Notes under the pieces: generated by a model
Database searches by the model: none
What the model was told of the DNA's origin: nothing
The model's input: the letters and a program-made list of their open reading frames with translations, nothing else
Made by a program: the position numbers and the translations under genes
NCBI RefSeq assembly: GCF_003001955.1
Contig: NZ_PVNH01000001.1
Coordinates: 620,001-684,000, forward strand
Direction: 5' to 3'
Source of the DNA: Prauserella shujinwangii
GTDB taxonomy: Bacteria; Actinomycetota; Actinomycetes; Mycobacteriales; Pseudonocardiaceae
DNA: 64,000 bases
Shown here: piece after piece, positions 41,701 to 50,875 of the stretch
How the letters are laid out: every line of letters begins with the position of its first letter
Position numbering within the stretch: position 1 is the first letter of the stretch

Positions 41701-42972
41701 ATGGGGGCGCGGGTGGCACGAGCCGGTGATGTGGTGGGCGCGGTGCGGGGCGACGGCACCGAGGAGTCAGCGGAGGCGGTGGAGACCGTGGCGCTGGCGC
41801 GGGGGTTCGATCATCAGGATCCGGCGGTGGCCGGGGAGATCCACGACATTCTGGGCCGGTTCCGGCGGCACTGCCCGGTGGCCTTCAGCGAGGCCTACGG
41901 GGGCATGCACGTGGTGACCCGGTACGCCGACATCCGGCAGGTGGCGCAGCGCGGGGAGACGTTCAGCTCCGCGGTGGACCTGGGCGCGGTGGTGGTGGTG
42001 CCGGAGATCGCGGGTGTGCGGGCGCCGCTGTTCGAGCTGGATCTGGCCGAGCACACCGGGTGGCGGCGGCACCTGCAGCGGTTCTTCACCCCGGCGGCGG
42101 CCGCGCGGCACGAGCCCTACATCCGCCGGGTCAGCCGGGAGGCGGTGGCGCGGATCGCGCCGCGGGGCCGGGCGGACCTGGTCGCCGAGTACGCGGCGGT
42201 GGTGCCGTTGCTGGTGGTGGGGGAGCTGCTGGGGGTGCCGGAGCCGCAGCGGCCGCGGCTGGCGGAGCTGGCGCGGGGGCTGACCACGGCCTCCGGTGCG
42301 GAGGAGGCGGCCCGGGTCGGCCGGGACTACGCCGAGTTCCTGCTCGGGCAGATCCGGGACCGCCGCGGCCGTGCCGGAGGGGACCTGCTGACCTCGGTGG
42401 TCAACACCGAGATCAACGGGCGGGCGGCCACCGAGCCGGAGCTGCTGAAGTTCGTGTTCCTGATGATCGCGGCGGGCAACCTGACCACGACCGACCAGCT
42501 GGCCTCCGCGCTGCTGGTGCTGGCCGAGGAGGAGGGTCTGCGGCGCCGGGTGGCCGCCGCGCCGGAGCTGATCGGCGATCTGGTGGAGGAGTGTGTACGG
42601 CACGAGTCGGCGGTCGCGGCCACCGGCCGGGCGGTGGTGGCCGACACCGAGCTGGGCGGGGTGCCGCTGGCCGCGGGGGACCGGGTGCTCATCACCTGGG
42701 GCTCGGGCAACCGGGACGAGGAGCACTTCCCCGACGGCGGGGAGTTCCGCCTGGGCCGGTCCCGCCCGCGCAAGCCGCACGTCGGGTGGGGCGCGGGGGC
42801 GCACCGCTGCCTGGGCATGCACCTGGCCCGGGTCGAGCTGCGGGTGCTGCTGGAGGAGCTGCTGGCGGCGATCCCGGAGTTCCGGCTGGAGCCGGGCGCG
42901 GCGCCCGAACGCACCTACGGCGTCATCCGGGGCGTGCGGTCACTGCCGGTGACCTGGCCGGTGCCCGGCTAG
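41701..42972 (+). CDS. Cytochrome P450 of the second locus
   Basis: A 423-residue P450. The haem loop is WGAGAHRCLGMHLAR with the Cys ligand, the K-helix has EECVRHESAV, and the I-helix reads MIAAGNLTTTDQL, where the usual acid before the Thr is replaced (AGNLT instead of AGxET). That change may alter proton delivery and is seen in P450s with unusual chemistry. The FAD-linked oxidase gene begins 13 nt after its stop, so the two are co-transcribed. No redox partner is adjacent. Confidence 0.9.
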   Translation: MGARVARAGDVVGAVRGDGTEESAEAVETVALARGFDHQDPAVAGEIHDILGRFRRHCPVAFSEAYGGMHVVTRYADIRQVAQRGETFSSAVDLGAVVVVPEIAGVRAPLFELDLAEHTGWRRHLQRFFTPAAAARHEPYIRRVSREAVARIAPRGRADLVAEYAAVVPLLVVGELLGVPEPQRPRLAELARGLTTASGAEEAARVGRDYAEFLLGQIRDRRGRAGGDLLTSVVNTEINGRAATEPELLKFVFLMIAAGNLTTTDQLASALLVLAEEEGLRRRVAAAPELIGDLVEECVRHESAVAATGRAVVADTELGGVPLAAGDRVLITWGSGNRDEEHFPDGGEFRLGRSRPRKPHVGWGAGAHRCLGMHLARVELRVLLEELLAAIPEFRLEPGAAPERTYGVIRGVRSLPVTWPVPG

Positions 42973-42985
42973 CGCCGGTCCAGCC

Positions 42986-44416
42986 ATGCACGATCAGCCA
43001 GGGACTCCGTCGCTTCGTGGGGCCGCGAGCGATCTGCCCGTCGTGAATCCGCCGCTGCGCGGCCGGTTGCTCACGGGCGGGCAGCGGCCGGGAGACTCCG
43101 CCCGGGACCTGGGCCGCCTCGTGCACCGCCGCCCGGCTGCGGTGCTGCGCCCGGGCTGCGTCGACGACATCGCCCGCATGGTCGCGTGGTGCCACGACCA
43201 GGGGGTGCCGGTCGCCGCGCAGGGCACCGGGCACACCACCCAGGGCCAGCGACTGGCCGAAGGTGGGCTGGCCGTCGACATGACCACGCTGAACAAAGTC
43301 CACGCCCATGGCGGCGACGGGGTCGACGTCGAGGCGGGGATCCTGTGGACCGACCTGGTCCGGGACCTGGCCGGGCGGGGTTTCCGCTTCGCCGGGGGCC
43401 TGACCGGCTACGTGTCGATGACCGTGGGCGGCACGCTCAGCGTCGGCGGGATCAGCCCCCATCATCGCCTGGGCGCCCAGATCGACGCGGTACGCCGGAT
43501 CCAGGTCGTGACCGGCCGCGGTGAGACCGTGTGGGCCTCGGACGAGGAGAACCCCGAGCTGTTCGCCGCCGCGCTGGGCGGGCTCGGGCAGGTCGGCATC
43601 ATCACCCGCGTGGTGCTGGACCTGGCGCCGCTGCCGCGGCGGGTGCACACCTGGGCGGTGCCCTGCGGCACCGTCGATGCCGCGTTCTCCGTGATGCGCG
43701 CGGCGATCGAGCGTGGCGTGCTGGACGAGGTCTACTGCATGATCCTGCCGCCCGGCGCCGCCGGGCCCGGCCCGACGTTCCTGGTGCAGCTGGCCTACTA
43801 CGAAACCGAGCGGCCACTACCCGGCGACGGGCTGCCGTGCTGGGACGGGCCCGCCGAGCGCGAGACGCTGCGCTACGTCGAGCACGCCACCAAGTACACC
43901 CGGGTCATCGACCAGTGGCGGGAGGCGGGCTGGGACGACCGGTGCAAGCCGTGGTTCGACGTGTTCCTGCCCGACGACGCGGCCGAGTCCTTCGTCGATC
44001 GCACGCTGGCGGCGATGACGCCGGAGGACTGGAGCGCCCCGCACGGCGAGGGTTTCGTGTTGCTGTTCCCGCACCGCGCCGGGGCGTTCGGCAGGCCCCG
44101 GCTGCGGCTGCCGCGGCAGGACCCGGACCGCCTGGTGTGGCTGTTCGACGTTCTCAACGCCTCCCCGGCCGACGCCGACCCCGGTTACGTCGAGCGGATG
44201 CTGGACCGCAACCGGGCCTGGCTCGGCGCCGCCACCGCCGCGGGCGGCGCGGCCTACCCGATCGGCAGCCACGTCTTCGGCGCCGCGGAGTGGCGACGCC
44301 ACTACGGCGACACCTGGGCCGACGTCGTGGCGGCCAAGAAACGCCACGATCCCCGCCTCATCCTCACGCCGGGCCCCGGCATCAACGCCGCGCTGTCCGG
44401 CGGGACACGAACCTGA
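42986..44416 (+). CDS. FAD-linked oxidoreductase (cytokinin dehydrogenase/BBE-like)
   Basis: A 476-residue FAD_binding_4 protein. The segment AAQGTGHTTQGQRLAEGGLAVD corresponds to the loop that carries the FAD-linking His in cytokinin dehydrogenases, with His in TGHTT. Next come the Gly-rich GGTLSVGGISPHHRLG and GGLGQVGIITRV. The C-terminal substrate domain ends with the usual YDP-like segment KRHDPRLILTPGPGI. Such enzymes oxidise C-N or C-O bonds using O2 or another acceptor. It has no export signal. Coupled to the P450, it suggests two-step oxidation of an intermediate or product of the adjacent KS locus, with which it is convergent. Confidence 0.88.
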   Translation: MHDQPGTPSLRGAASDLPVVNPPLRGRLLTGGQRPGDSARDLGRLVHRRPAAVLRPGCVDDIARMVAWCHDQGVPVAAQGTGHTTQGQRLAEGGLAVDMTTLNKVHAHGGDGVDVEAGILWTDLVRDLAGRGFRFAGGLTGYVSMTVGGTLSVGGISPHHRLGAQIDAVRRIQVVTGRGETVWASDEENPELFAAALGGLGQVGIITRVVLDLAPLPRRVHTWAVPCGTVDAAFSVMRAAIERGVLDEVYCMILPPGAAGPGPTFLVQLAYYETERPLPGDGLPCWDGPAERETLRYVEHATKYTRVIDQWREAGWDDRCKPWFDVFLPDDAAESFVDRTLAAMTPEDWSAPHGEGFVLLFPHRAGAFGRPRLRLPRQDPDRLVWLFDVLNASPADADPGYVERMLDRNRAWLGAATAAGGAAYPIGSHVFGAAEWRRHYGDTWADVVAAKKRHDPRLILTPGPGINAALSGGTRT

Positions 44417-44621
44417 CCGGCCGGGGTCGTGGAGGTCCGGCTCACGATTCATGCGGGTACGCGCGGTGCTGCCGTCCCAGGCCGGGTTCCGCGGTGATGA
44501 CGGGCCCTGACCCCGGGCCGCACCCCTCCCTCGTCGCGTGCCGCGACCGGCAGCGAGGGGCGCGACGGCACGAGTCGCGCTCCAGTCCGCCATCGCGGTG
44601 TCCGATGTGGACGCGCAGGGA

Positions 44622-46361
44622 TCACCGGGTGAGCGCCGCGATCCGGTCGATGTAGTCCGCCCGTCCGATGAAACCGCCGACCCGCCCCGGTGGGACCGCG
44701 AGGCCGTCGACGAACGCGTCGAGATGCCGGATGACGTGCTCGGCGGCGGCGGAGCGGGCCTGGCGCAGCACGTCGACATCGCCGGGGCGGAGCGAACCGT
44801 GGTCGAGATGCCAGGCGGCCGAGTCCAGCAGCGCGTCGATGGCGTAGAGGCGGCGGGCGGCGCCGAGGGTCGTGCGCCACGGCCCGGGAGCGGCCGCTTC
44901 CGCGGCGCCGGACTCCTGCAGGGTCCGGCGCACGATGTGCACGTGCGCGAGGCGCTCGACCTGGTCCAGCCGGTCGTCCAGGCCGGCATGGTCGGCGTGC
45001 CGGCGGAGCCGGTTCGCGAGCACCCGCTCGTGCAGGCAGACGAGCCGGAGCACCGAGCGCGGATCGCCGGGATCGTGGCCGGGCGCGCCGTGCCCGGCCG
45101 GAGCGTCCGTGCCGTCGACGAGCTGTTTCCCGGCCTCCAGCAGCAGAAGCCGGGTGTCGCCGCCCGCGGCGTGGAAGCTGCGCGCCATGTCCTCGTAGCC
45201 GGTGATGCGGTTGGTGTGCAGGACGCCCTGGAAGCCGCAGAGCCTCCGGCAGCGGGCGGCGACCGACTCCAGCGTGGTGGTCGCGGCCGCCTTGGCGAGC
45301 GTGCGGTCGCGGTCGGCGGCGAGCCACGGCGCGTAGCCCGCGTCCCCGGCATCCGCCGCGGGTGTCGTCCTGCCGGTGCCGGTGCGTTCGGCGACGAAGT
45401 CCCGGCTCACCTTGTCGACGTAGCAGCCGAGGGCGTAGACGCGGGCGATCGCGGAGGCGAGTTCGGCCCGGTGCGCGGGGAAGCCGAGCGCGGGCACACC
45501 GGGGTCACCGATGAGGCGCTGCCTGGTGTAGCGGGCGGTGATCGCCACCGTGGCGCGGGCGGCCGAGGCCAGCGCCACGGCGGCCGAGGTGACGGCGGCG
45601 TTGACCCCGCCGAGCGTGCGGGCCAGCCGCCGCTGCGGCGGGAGCGGGTCCACCACCATGCCGTCCGTCAGCGTCGCATCGTCGCGAAGCCAGTGTCCGA
45701 ACGGGATCTCGGCGTGCTCGAAGCGGATCACCGCGTAGTCCAGCGGCAGGGGCGCCCCGCCGGGAAGGGGTACGACCCTGGCACGGGGGTGGGGGAACCG
45801 GAACGCGAACGCGTGCACGCCGTGCTCGGTGCCGCCGGTCACGAGGCGGGCGGCGACGACGGCGGTGCGGGGCAGCGCGGTCCATCCCACGTTCGGCATG
45901 ATCTTCAGTGCCGCGTCGTCCGGCGTGTGCAGCGTGAAGGTGCCGCGTTCGCGGTCGTAGCGGGCCTCGGTGCGGAGGCTGACCTGGGACCCTCCGCGGC
46001 CCAGCTCCGTCGCCACGATCGCGCCGGGCGCGGCCATGGTGTCGAGCTGCGCGGTGAGCGTGTCGAGGTCGTGGCCGGACCGGCCGCATTCGACGATGGC
46101 GGTGGTCGCGACTCCGAAGTGGACCATCGCGACGTGCATCAGCGGCGGGTCCACGATCCCGGCCCACTCTATCCCGGCGAGCAGTCTCGCGGGGTCGTGG
46201 TACAGCCGCCGTGCCGGGCCCAGCAGGTGGCCGAACGCCCGCAGCCGTTCGTAGGTGGCGTTGATCCCGGTACGGGCATGGTCGAACTCGGGCCTGCCGA
46301 GCAGGGCGTCGAGTTCGGCCCACACGGACATGCGCTCGCGGAGGGAGGAAGGGAAGGTCAT
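44622..46361 (-). CDS. Acyl-CoA oxidase/dehydrogenase-like flavoprotein
   Basis: A 579-residue protein with the layout of acyl-CoA oxidases: an N-terminal helical domain, a central beta domain with TELGRGGSQVSLRTEARYD and LHTPDDAALKIMPNVGWTA, then two helical domains. A short-branched acyl-CoA dehydrogenase would be about 390 residues. Acyl-CoA oxidases form a 2,3-double bond and pass electrons to O2. ATG 46361 overlaps the stop of the thioesterase-ketosynthase gene by 4 bp, so it is the last gene of that operon. It probably desaturates an acyl chain made or loaded by the operon's ACP. Confidence 0.85.
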   Translation of the reverse strand: MTFPSSLRERMSVWAELDALLGRPEFDHARTGINATYERLRAFGHLLGPARRLYHDPARLLAGIEWAGIVDPPLMHVAMVHFGVATTAIVECGRSGHDLDTLTAQLDTMAAPGAIVATELGRGGSQVSLRTEARYDRERGTFTLHTPDDAALKIMPNVGWTALPRTAVVAARLVTGGTEHGVHAFAFRFPHPRARVVPLPGGAPLPLDYAVIRFEHAEIPFGHWLRDDATLTDGMVVDPLPPQRRLARTLGGVNAAVTSAAVALASAARATVAITARYTRQRLIGDPGVPALGFPAHRAELASAIARVYALGCYVDKVSRDFVAERTGTGRTTPAADAGDAGYAPWLAADRDRTLAKAAATTTLESVAARCRRLCGFQGVLHTNRITGYEDMARSFHAAGGDTRLLLLEAGKQLVDGTDAPAGHGAPGHDPGDPRSVLRLVCLHERVLANRLRRHADHAGLDDRLDQVERLAHVHIVRRTLQESGAAEAAAPGPWRTTLGAARRLYAIDALLDSAAWHLDHGSLRPGDVDVLRQARSAAAEHVIRHLDAFVDGLAVPPGRVGGFIGRADYIDRIAALTR

Positions 46362-48412
46362 CGGGCGGCCACCTCCGTGTACCAGTAGCGGCGCAGGTTC
46401 CACGAGCGTGGCGGGCGGCGTTGCCGGGTGCTCCCGTGCGGCGGCGGGGTGGCGACGACGACGTGGGCGTTGGCGCCGGAGAGCCCGAACGACGAGACGG
46501 CGGCGCGGCGGCGACCTGGGAGGGGCCACGGTTCGAGTGCGGTGGGCACGCGCAGGGCCGAGTGCTCCCAGTCGATGGCCGGTGCCGGGGCCTTGTGGTG
46601 CAACGACGCGGGAACCTGCCCATGCCGCAGTGCCAGCACCACCTTGAGGAGTCCGGCGATTCCCGCCGCGGGTTCGAGGTGCCCGATGTTGGTCTTCACC
46701 GAGCCGACGAGGCAAGGGCGGGGGTTGGCTCCGTAGACCTCGTGCAGGGCGGCGAGCTCGACCTCGTCGCCGACCTTCGTGCCGGGCCCGTGGGCTTCGA
46801 CGCACGCCACCTCGGCGGGGCGCGCTCCGGCGTCGGCGAGGGCCTCGCGCATCATGCGGATCTGTCCTGGCACGCTGGTGGTGACGATGTTGCGGCCGGA
46901 CCGGCCGTTGGCGTTGATCGCGGAGCCCTCGATCACCGCATGGAGGGGATCGCCGTCGCCGAGCGCGTCGGTGAGGCGCTTGAGCAGGACGACGGCGATA
47001 CCCTCGGCACGTGCGTAGCCGTCGGCGTCGACGCTGGCGAAGGCGGACCGGCCGTGCGGGGACAGGGCTTTCGCCAGGCCGTGCGCGGGTCCGGCGTCGG
47101 GGTTGAGGATCAGGTGCGCTCCCGCGGCGAAGGCGGTGTCGACCTCGCCGTCGCGCAGCGCCCGGCAGGCGGTGTGGACGGCGGTGAGCGAGGCCGAGCA
47201 CGAGGTGTCGAGGGTGATGCTCGGCCCGCTCAGGTCGAAGAAATGCGATACCCGGCCGGAAAGGAAGCTCTTCAGCCCCCCGCCGGAGAGGGTGTACATG
47301 TTGGGTGTCACGGTGCCGGTGGAGAGGTCCCAGTAGTCGGAGTGGCTCTCGCCGACCCAGATCCCGGAGCGCGGGCCCGCCACGTCCTCCGGGAGGAGCC
47401 CGGCATCGTCGATGGCCTCCTGCACGGCCATGAGCAGCAGTCGCAGGCGGGGGTCGGCACGGTGCGCCTCCCGGGTGCCGAATCCGAAGTGACCTGCGTC
47501 GAACAGGTCCACGCCGTCGATGAATCCGCCGGCGCGCAGGAGCGGCCTGTGTGGATCGGTGGCGCGGCCGGCGGGTACGGGGCCGACCGCGCAACGGCCT
47601 TCGCGGAGCAGGCGCCAGAACTCGGCGGGGCCGCCCGCGCCGGGGAACCGGCAGGCCATGCCGACGACGGCGATGGGGTCGGTGTGCCGCGTGGCCGCGC
47701 CGGTGTCCCGCGCGGCGAGGCGCAGGATCGCCTCCCGTTGCTCGGCGACGGTGAAGTGTCCCCCCTCGACCAGGTGCAGGGAGACGTCGGCGTGGGTCGA
47801 CGCGCGCCACTCCAGGAGGTCTCCCAGCGCGAAGAGTGGCTCTCCGGTGCCCGCCACGACACTGATCGGGCAGGAGAGCGGGCGCGGAGCCGGGCGGTGC
47901 TCGCCCACCGCGGTGGCGTCGGCGCGGATCACGGCGATGTTGGCGAGAATCGCGTCGCGGGCGGACTCCGGTGCCCCGCCGAGCCGCACCACCTCGTCGG
48001 CCATGTCCTCGTCCGTCAGGTCGTGCAGGGACGAGAACAGCCGGTGCGGCAGGTGCGGGGGCGGGGCGGACAGGACGAACAGCCGCTCCGGGCCGCGCGC
48101 GCCACGCTCGGCGAGCACGGTGGCGACAGCGTGGGCCAGCCATGCGCCCATCGAATGCCCGAGGAGGAAGAACCTGCCGGGCAGCCGGGGGACGACGTCC
48201 GCGGCGATGTCCTCGGCGAGTTGCCGCAGTGACCGCCCGAGGGGCTCCCGACGACGGGTTCCCCTGCCGGGCAGCAGCAGCGGGAGAACGTCCACACCGG
48301 GGATGCGCCATTCGTCGAAAAGGGACGGTGGAGCACCGGAGTAGGGCAGGCAGAGCAGGTGTCGGTCGGCGTGGGGATTGGGGTCATGCGCCAGCCACGG
48401 AGTCGACGGCAC
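46358..48412 (-). CDS. Thioesterase-ketosynthase fusion protein without AT or ACP
   Basis: A 684-residue two-domain protein. Residues about 15-235 are a type II thioesterase (GrsT-like) with LPYSGAPPSLF and the nucleophile motif GHSMGAW (Ser87). Residues about 243-655 are a modular-PKS-type KS beginning DPIAVVGMACRFPG, with Cys405 in LDTSCSAS, the first His in EAHGPGT and the second in NIGHLEPAAG, so all three catalytic residues are present. The last residues (WNLRRYWYTE) look like the linker that normally follows an AT, yet no AT domain is present. GTG 48412 follows GAGGAA. A thioesterase placed before a lone KS is unusual; an acyl hand-over or editing function is possible. Co-transcribed with ACP, FabF-like KS and SDR genes. 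Confidence 0.85.
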   Translation of the reverse strand: MPSTPWLAHDPNPHADRHLLCLPYSGAPPSLFDEWRIPGVDVLPLLLPGRGTRRREPLGRSLRQLAEDIAADVVPRLPGRFFLLGHSMGAWLAHAVATVLAERGARGPERLFVLSAPPPHLPHRLFSSLHDLTDEDMADEVVRLGGAPESARDAILANIAVIRADATAVGEHRPAPRPLSCPISVVAGTGEPLFALGDLLEWRASTHADVSLHLVEGGHFTVAEQREAILRLAARDTGAATRHTDPIAVVGMACRFPGAGGPAEFWRLLREGRCAVGPVPAGRATDPHRPLLRAGGFIDGVDLFDAGHFGFGTREAHRADPRLRLLLMAVQEAIDDAGLLPEDVAGPRSGIWVGESHSDYWDLSTGTVTPNMYTLSGGGLKSFLSGRVSHFFDLSGPSITLDTSCSASLTAVHTACRALRDGEVDTAFAAGAHLILNPDAGPAHGLAKALSPHGRSAFASVDADGYARAEGIAVVLLKRLTDALGDGDPLHAVIEGSAINANGRSGRNIVTTSVPGQIRMMREALADAGARPAEVACVEAHGPGTKVGDEVELAALHEVYGANPRPCLVGSVKTNIGHLEPAAGIAGLLKVVLALRHGQVPASLHHKAPAPAIDWEHSALRVPTALEPWPLPGRRRAAVSSFGLSGANAHVVVATPPPHGSTRQRRPPRSWNLRRYWYTEVAAR

Positions 48413-48439
48413 GGCCGGTTCCTCTCCAGAGTGTGCGGG

Positions 48440-49204
48440 TCAGTACTGGGTGAATCCGCCGTCGACGCTGATCGCCGCGCCGGAGATCGCGCCCGCCTGG
48501 GGCGAGGCGAGCACGCCCACGAGCGCGGCGACCTCGGACGGCTCGACCATGCGGCCGAGGTCGCCGGTGTAGTGGGCGGCGGCCTGTCCGAAGTCGGCAC
48601 CGGTGGCCTCGATCGCCCCCTGCAGCTCGCGGGGGATCATCTCGGTGTCCGTGATGCCGGGGCAGACGGCGTTGGCGGTGATGCCACGCGTGGTGACCTC
48701 CTTGGCCAGGGTCTTGGTGTAGCCCACCAGGGCGTGTTTGGCCGTGGTGTAGCCGACCAGGCCGGCGGCTCCGGTTTTGCCCGCGATCGAGGCCATGTTC
48801 ACGATCCGGCCGTAGCCGCGCGGCAGCATGTGCGGCAGGACGGCACGGCAGGCCCAGAAGGCCGAGTCGACGTTGAGGGTGAACGCGCGGTCGAGCGCAT
48901 CGTCGTCGAGTTCGGCGATCGGCCTTCCGTCGTCGGTGACGCCGCCGGCGTTGTTGACCAGCACGTCGATGCGGCGGTAGGTGTCGATGGTCTCCTCGAC
49001 CAGGTTGGTGACCTGCCGGGGATCGGTGACGTCGCAGGGGATGTACCGGGCCCGGTCCCCGGCCGCGAGCCCGGCGACGGCCTCGCGCCCGCGTTCGGCG
49101 GAGCGTCCGGAGACGACCACGGTCGCTCCGTCCGCGAGGAGCCGCTTGGCGCAGGCGAGACCGATGCCCGCGGTGGCACCGGTGATGACGGCGATCTGCC
49201 CCAC
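48440..49204 (-). CDS. FabG-like 3-oxoacyl reductase (SDR)
   Basis: A 254-residue classical SDR. It has TGATAGIGLACAKRL, NNAGGVTDDG, the Ser in NMASIAGKTG, YTTAKHALVGYTK with Tyr and Lys, and the end motif SVDGGFTQY. It resembles the FabG and PhaB group that reduces beta-ketoacyl thioesters. In this operon it should reduce the product of one of the two ketosynthases. GTG 49204 is 21 nt after the FabF-like gene. No dehydratase or enoyl reductase gene is present. Confidence 0.93.
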   Translation of the reverse strand: MGQIAVITGATAGIGLACAKRLLADGATVVVSGRSAERGREAVAGLAAGDRARYIPCDVTDPRQVTNLVEETIDTYRRIDVLVNNAGGVTDDGRPIAELDDDALDRAFTLNVDSAFWACRAVLPHMLPRGYGRIVNMASIAGKTGAAGLVGYTTAKHALVGYTKTLAKEVTTRGITANAVCPGITDTEMIPRELQGAIEATGADFGQAAAHYTGDLGRMVEPSEVAALVGVLASPQAGAISGAAISVDGGFTQY

Positions 49205-49225
49205 GGTCGGTGTCCTTTCTCTGGT

Positions 49226-50458
49226 TCAGGCGGTGGTGAGGGCCAGGACGGCGTTGTGCCCGCCGAAGCCGAAGCTGTTCGAGAGCGCGGTGTCGAACCG
49301 GCCGGGCCGGGCCTGCCCGGCGACCAGGTCGAGCGGGGCGGCCTGGTCGCACGGTGTGTGCAGGTTCGCGGTGGGCGGGACGGTCTGGGTGTGCAGCGCG
49401 AGGGCCGTGTAGGCCGCCTCGATCGCTCCGGCGGCGCCGAGCGTGTGCCCGGTGACGCCCTTGGTGGAGGTCACGACCGCCTCCGGGAGCAGCTCGGCGA
49501 TCACCGCCGCTTCGACGCCGTCTCCGGTGGGCGTGGAGGTGGCGTGAGCGTTGACGTGGCCGATCTCGTGCGGGCCGAGCCCGGCGTCGCGGCAGGCGGC
49601 CCGGATCGCGGCCTTGGCGCCGTGCCCTTCGGGGTGGGGCGCGGTGATGTGGTAGGCGTCGGCGGTGGCCCCGTAACCGGCGAGCCTGGCGTAGGGCCGG
49701 GCGCCGCGCGCGGTGGCATCGGCTTCGCGTTCGAGCACGAGGACCGCCGCGCCTTCGGCCATGATGAAGCCGTCGTGGTCGCGGTCGAAGGGGCGGGACG
49801 CTCTGGACGGCGGGTGCCGCCGGGCGCGCGTCAGCGCACGGAGCTTGTGGAACCCGGCCACGTGCAGTGGTGTGATGCCGGCGTCGGTCCCGCCGCAGAC
49901 GACGACGTCGGCCGTGTCGGCGCGCAGCAGGCCGAGGCCGAGCCCGATCGCGGTGGCACCGGACGCGCAGGCGGTGGAGACGACGAGGTTGGGGCCCCGC
50001 GTGCCGAGCTCGATGGACAGGATCCCGGAGACCATGTTGACCAGGCCCTTCGGGAGGAAACGCGCGGTGACGGCTTCGGGACCTCGTTCGAGCAGCCGGG
50101 CATGGTTGTCCTCGAACGTCTTCGCGCCGCCGAACGCGGTGCCCAGCACGACCGCGACGCGGCTGCCGTCGAGGGCCGCCCGGGTGAGGCCGGCACCTTC
50201 GAGCGCCGCTTCGGCCGCGACCAGCGCGAACTGGGTGCTGCGGTCGTAGTGCCGGGAGACGCGGCGCCCGGTGAGCCGGTCGGCATCGAAGGTGTCCGGA
50301 ACCGGGCTGGCGAAGGGGACGGGCGCGTCCCCGAGTTCCTCGAGGACGCGGGCGGTGGGCAGGCCCGCGCAGGCGGTTTCCCAGTTCTCGTCGATCCCGA
50401 TCCCGGCGGGGCCGACGATGCCGATGCCGGTGATCGAGGCGGGAAAGGGGCGGTGCAT
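49226..50458 (-). CDS. FabF-like 3-oxoacyl-ACP synthase
   Basis: A 410-residue KAS II type condensing enzyme with an intact triad: Cys in VSTACASGATAIG, His in NAHATSTPTGD and His in KGVTGHTLGAAGA. There is no chain length factor partner beside it, so it probably works as a homodimer on its neighbour ACP. It starts 3 nt after the ACP stop. It differs from the aromatic KS-alpha of region 1 in the active-site context, and so belongs to a different assembly line, possibly for a short reduced chain. Confidence 0.93.
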   Translation of the reverse strand: MHRPFPASITGIGIVGPAGIGIDENWETACAGLPTARVLEELGDAPVPFASPVPDTFDADRLTGRRVSRHYDRSTQFALVAAEAALEGAGLTRAALDGSRVAVVLGTAFGGAKTFEDNHARLLERGPEAVTARFLPKGLVNMVSGILSIELGTRGPNLVVSTACASGATAIGLGLGLLRADTADVVVCGGTDAGITPLHVAGFHKLRALTRARRHPPSRASRPFDRDHDGFIMAEGAAVLVLEREADATARGARPYARLAGYGATADAYHITAPHPEGHGAKAAIRAACRDAGLGPHEIGHVNAHATSTPTGDGVEAAVIAELLPEAVVTSTKGVTGHTLGAAGAIEAAYTALALHTQTVPPTANLHTPCDQAAPLDLVAGQARPGRFDTALSNSFGFGGHNAVLALTTA

Positions 50459-50461
50459 GGA

Positions 50462-50701
50462 TCACGCGCTCCTCTTCGCGGTGACGGCACTGATCACCTG
50501 GCCGACCGTGCTCTTGTTGGTGAGCTCGTCCTCGTCGACGGCGATGCCGAATCTCTCCTTGAGGATGTCGACGAGTTCGATCGTCGCCACGGAGTCGACG
50601 CCGAGCTCGTCCAGGGTTCTTTCCGGATCGATGTCGGCGGAGTCCACGTCGAAGTTCGTGGTGAGGATCTCGGTCAGTTCACCGGACACATCGGACACCA
50701 T
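50462..50701 (-). CDS. Acyl carrier protein of the second locus
   Basis: A 79-residue ACP with the modification site ELGVDSVATIELVD. The acidic pattern and length are like free-standing type II ACPs. ATG 50701 was chosen over an upstream open frame to 50836, which has no ACP homology. It is the first gene of a five-gene operon (ACP, FabF-like KS, SDR, TE-KS, acyl-CoA oxidase-like) and lies after a repeat-rich promoter region. Confidence 0.92.
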   Translation of the reverse strand: MVSDVSGELTEILTTNFDVDSADIDPERTLDELGVDSVATIELVDILKERFGIAVDEDELTNKSTVGQVISAVTAKRSA

Positions 50702-50781
50702 GCGCTGACTCTCCTGTGCTGTGCGGGAATCGCCGGACTGGTCGGCGTCGACCTCTTCACGTTGGCACGGCATGGAAGGGG

Positions 50782-50875
50782 CCGGGTACCCCTGAACGTG
50801 TGTACCGGGTACTTGACATCCTGAAGGAATTGACAATCCGGCGATTTTCTGTCCTCAGTGGATAGACAGTTGTCT
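50782..50875. promoter_or_regulatory. Repeat-rich promoter/operator region of the second locus
   Basis: CCGGGTAC is directly repeated at 50782-50789 and 50805-50812. TTGACA occurs at 50813-50818 and 50830-50835, 17 bp apart. AGACAGTTGTCT (50864-50875) is a perfect 12-bp palindrome touching the stop codon of the upstream regulator. The stretch is AT-rich compared with its surroundings. No SARP-type heptads are seen. Confidence 0.45.

Noticed and set aside
44622-48311. Single 1,229-codon open frame covering the acyl-CoA oxidase-like gene and its upstream gene
   Set aside because: Only the part from 46361 downward matches a protein family. The upstream part is a shadow of the TE-KS gene in another frame, and the 4-bp overlap supports two genes.
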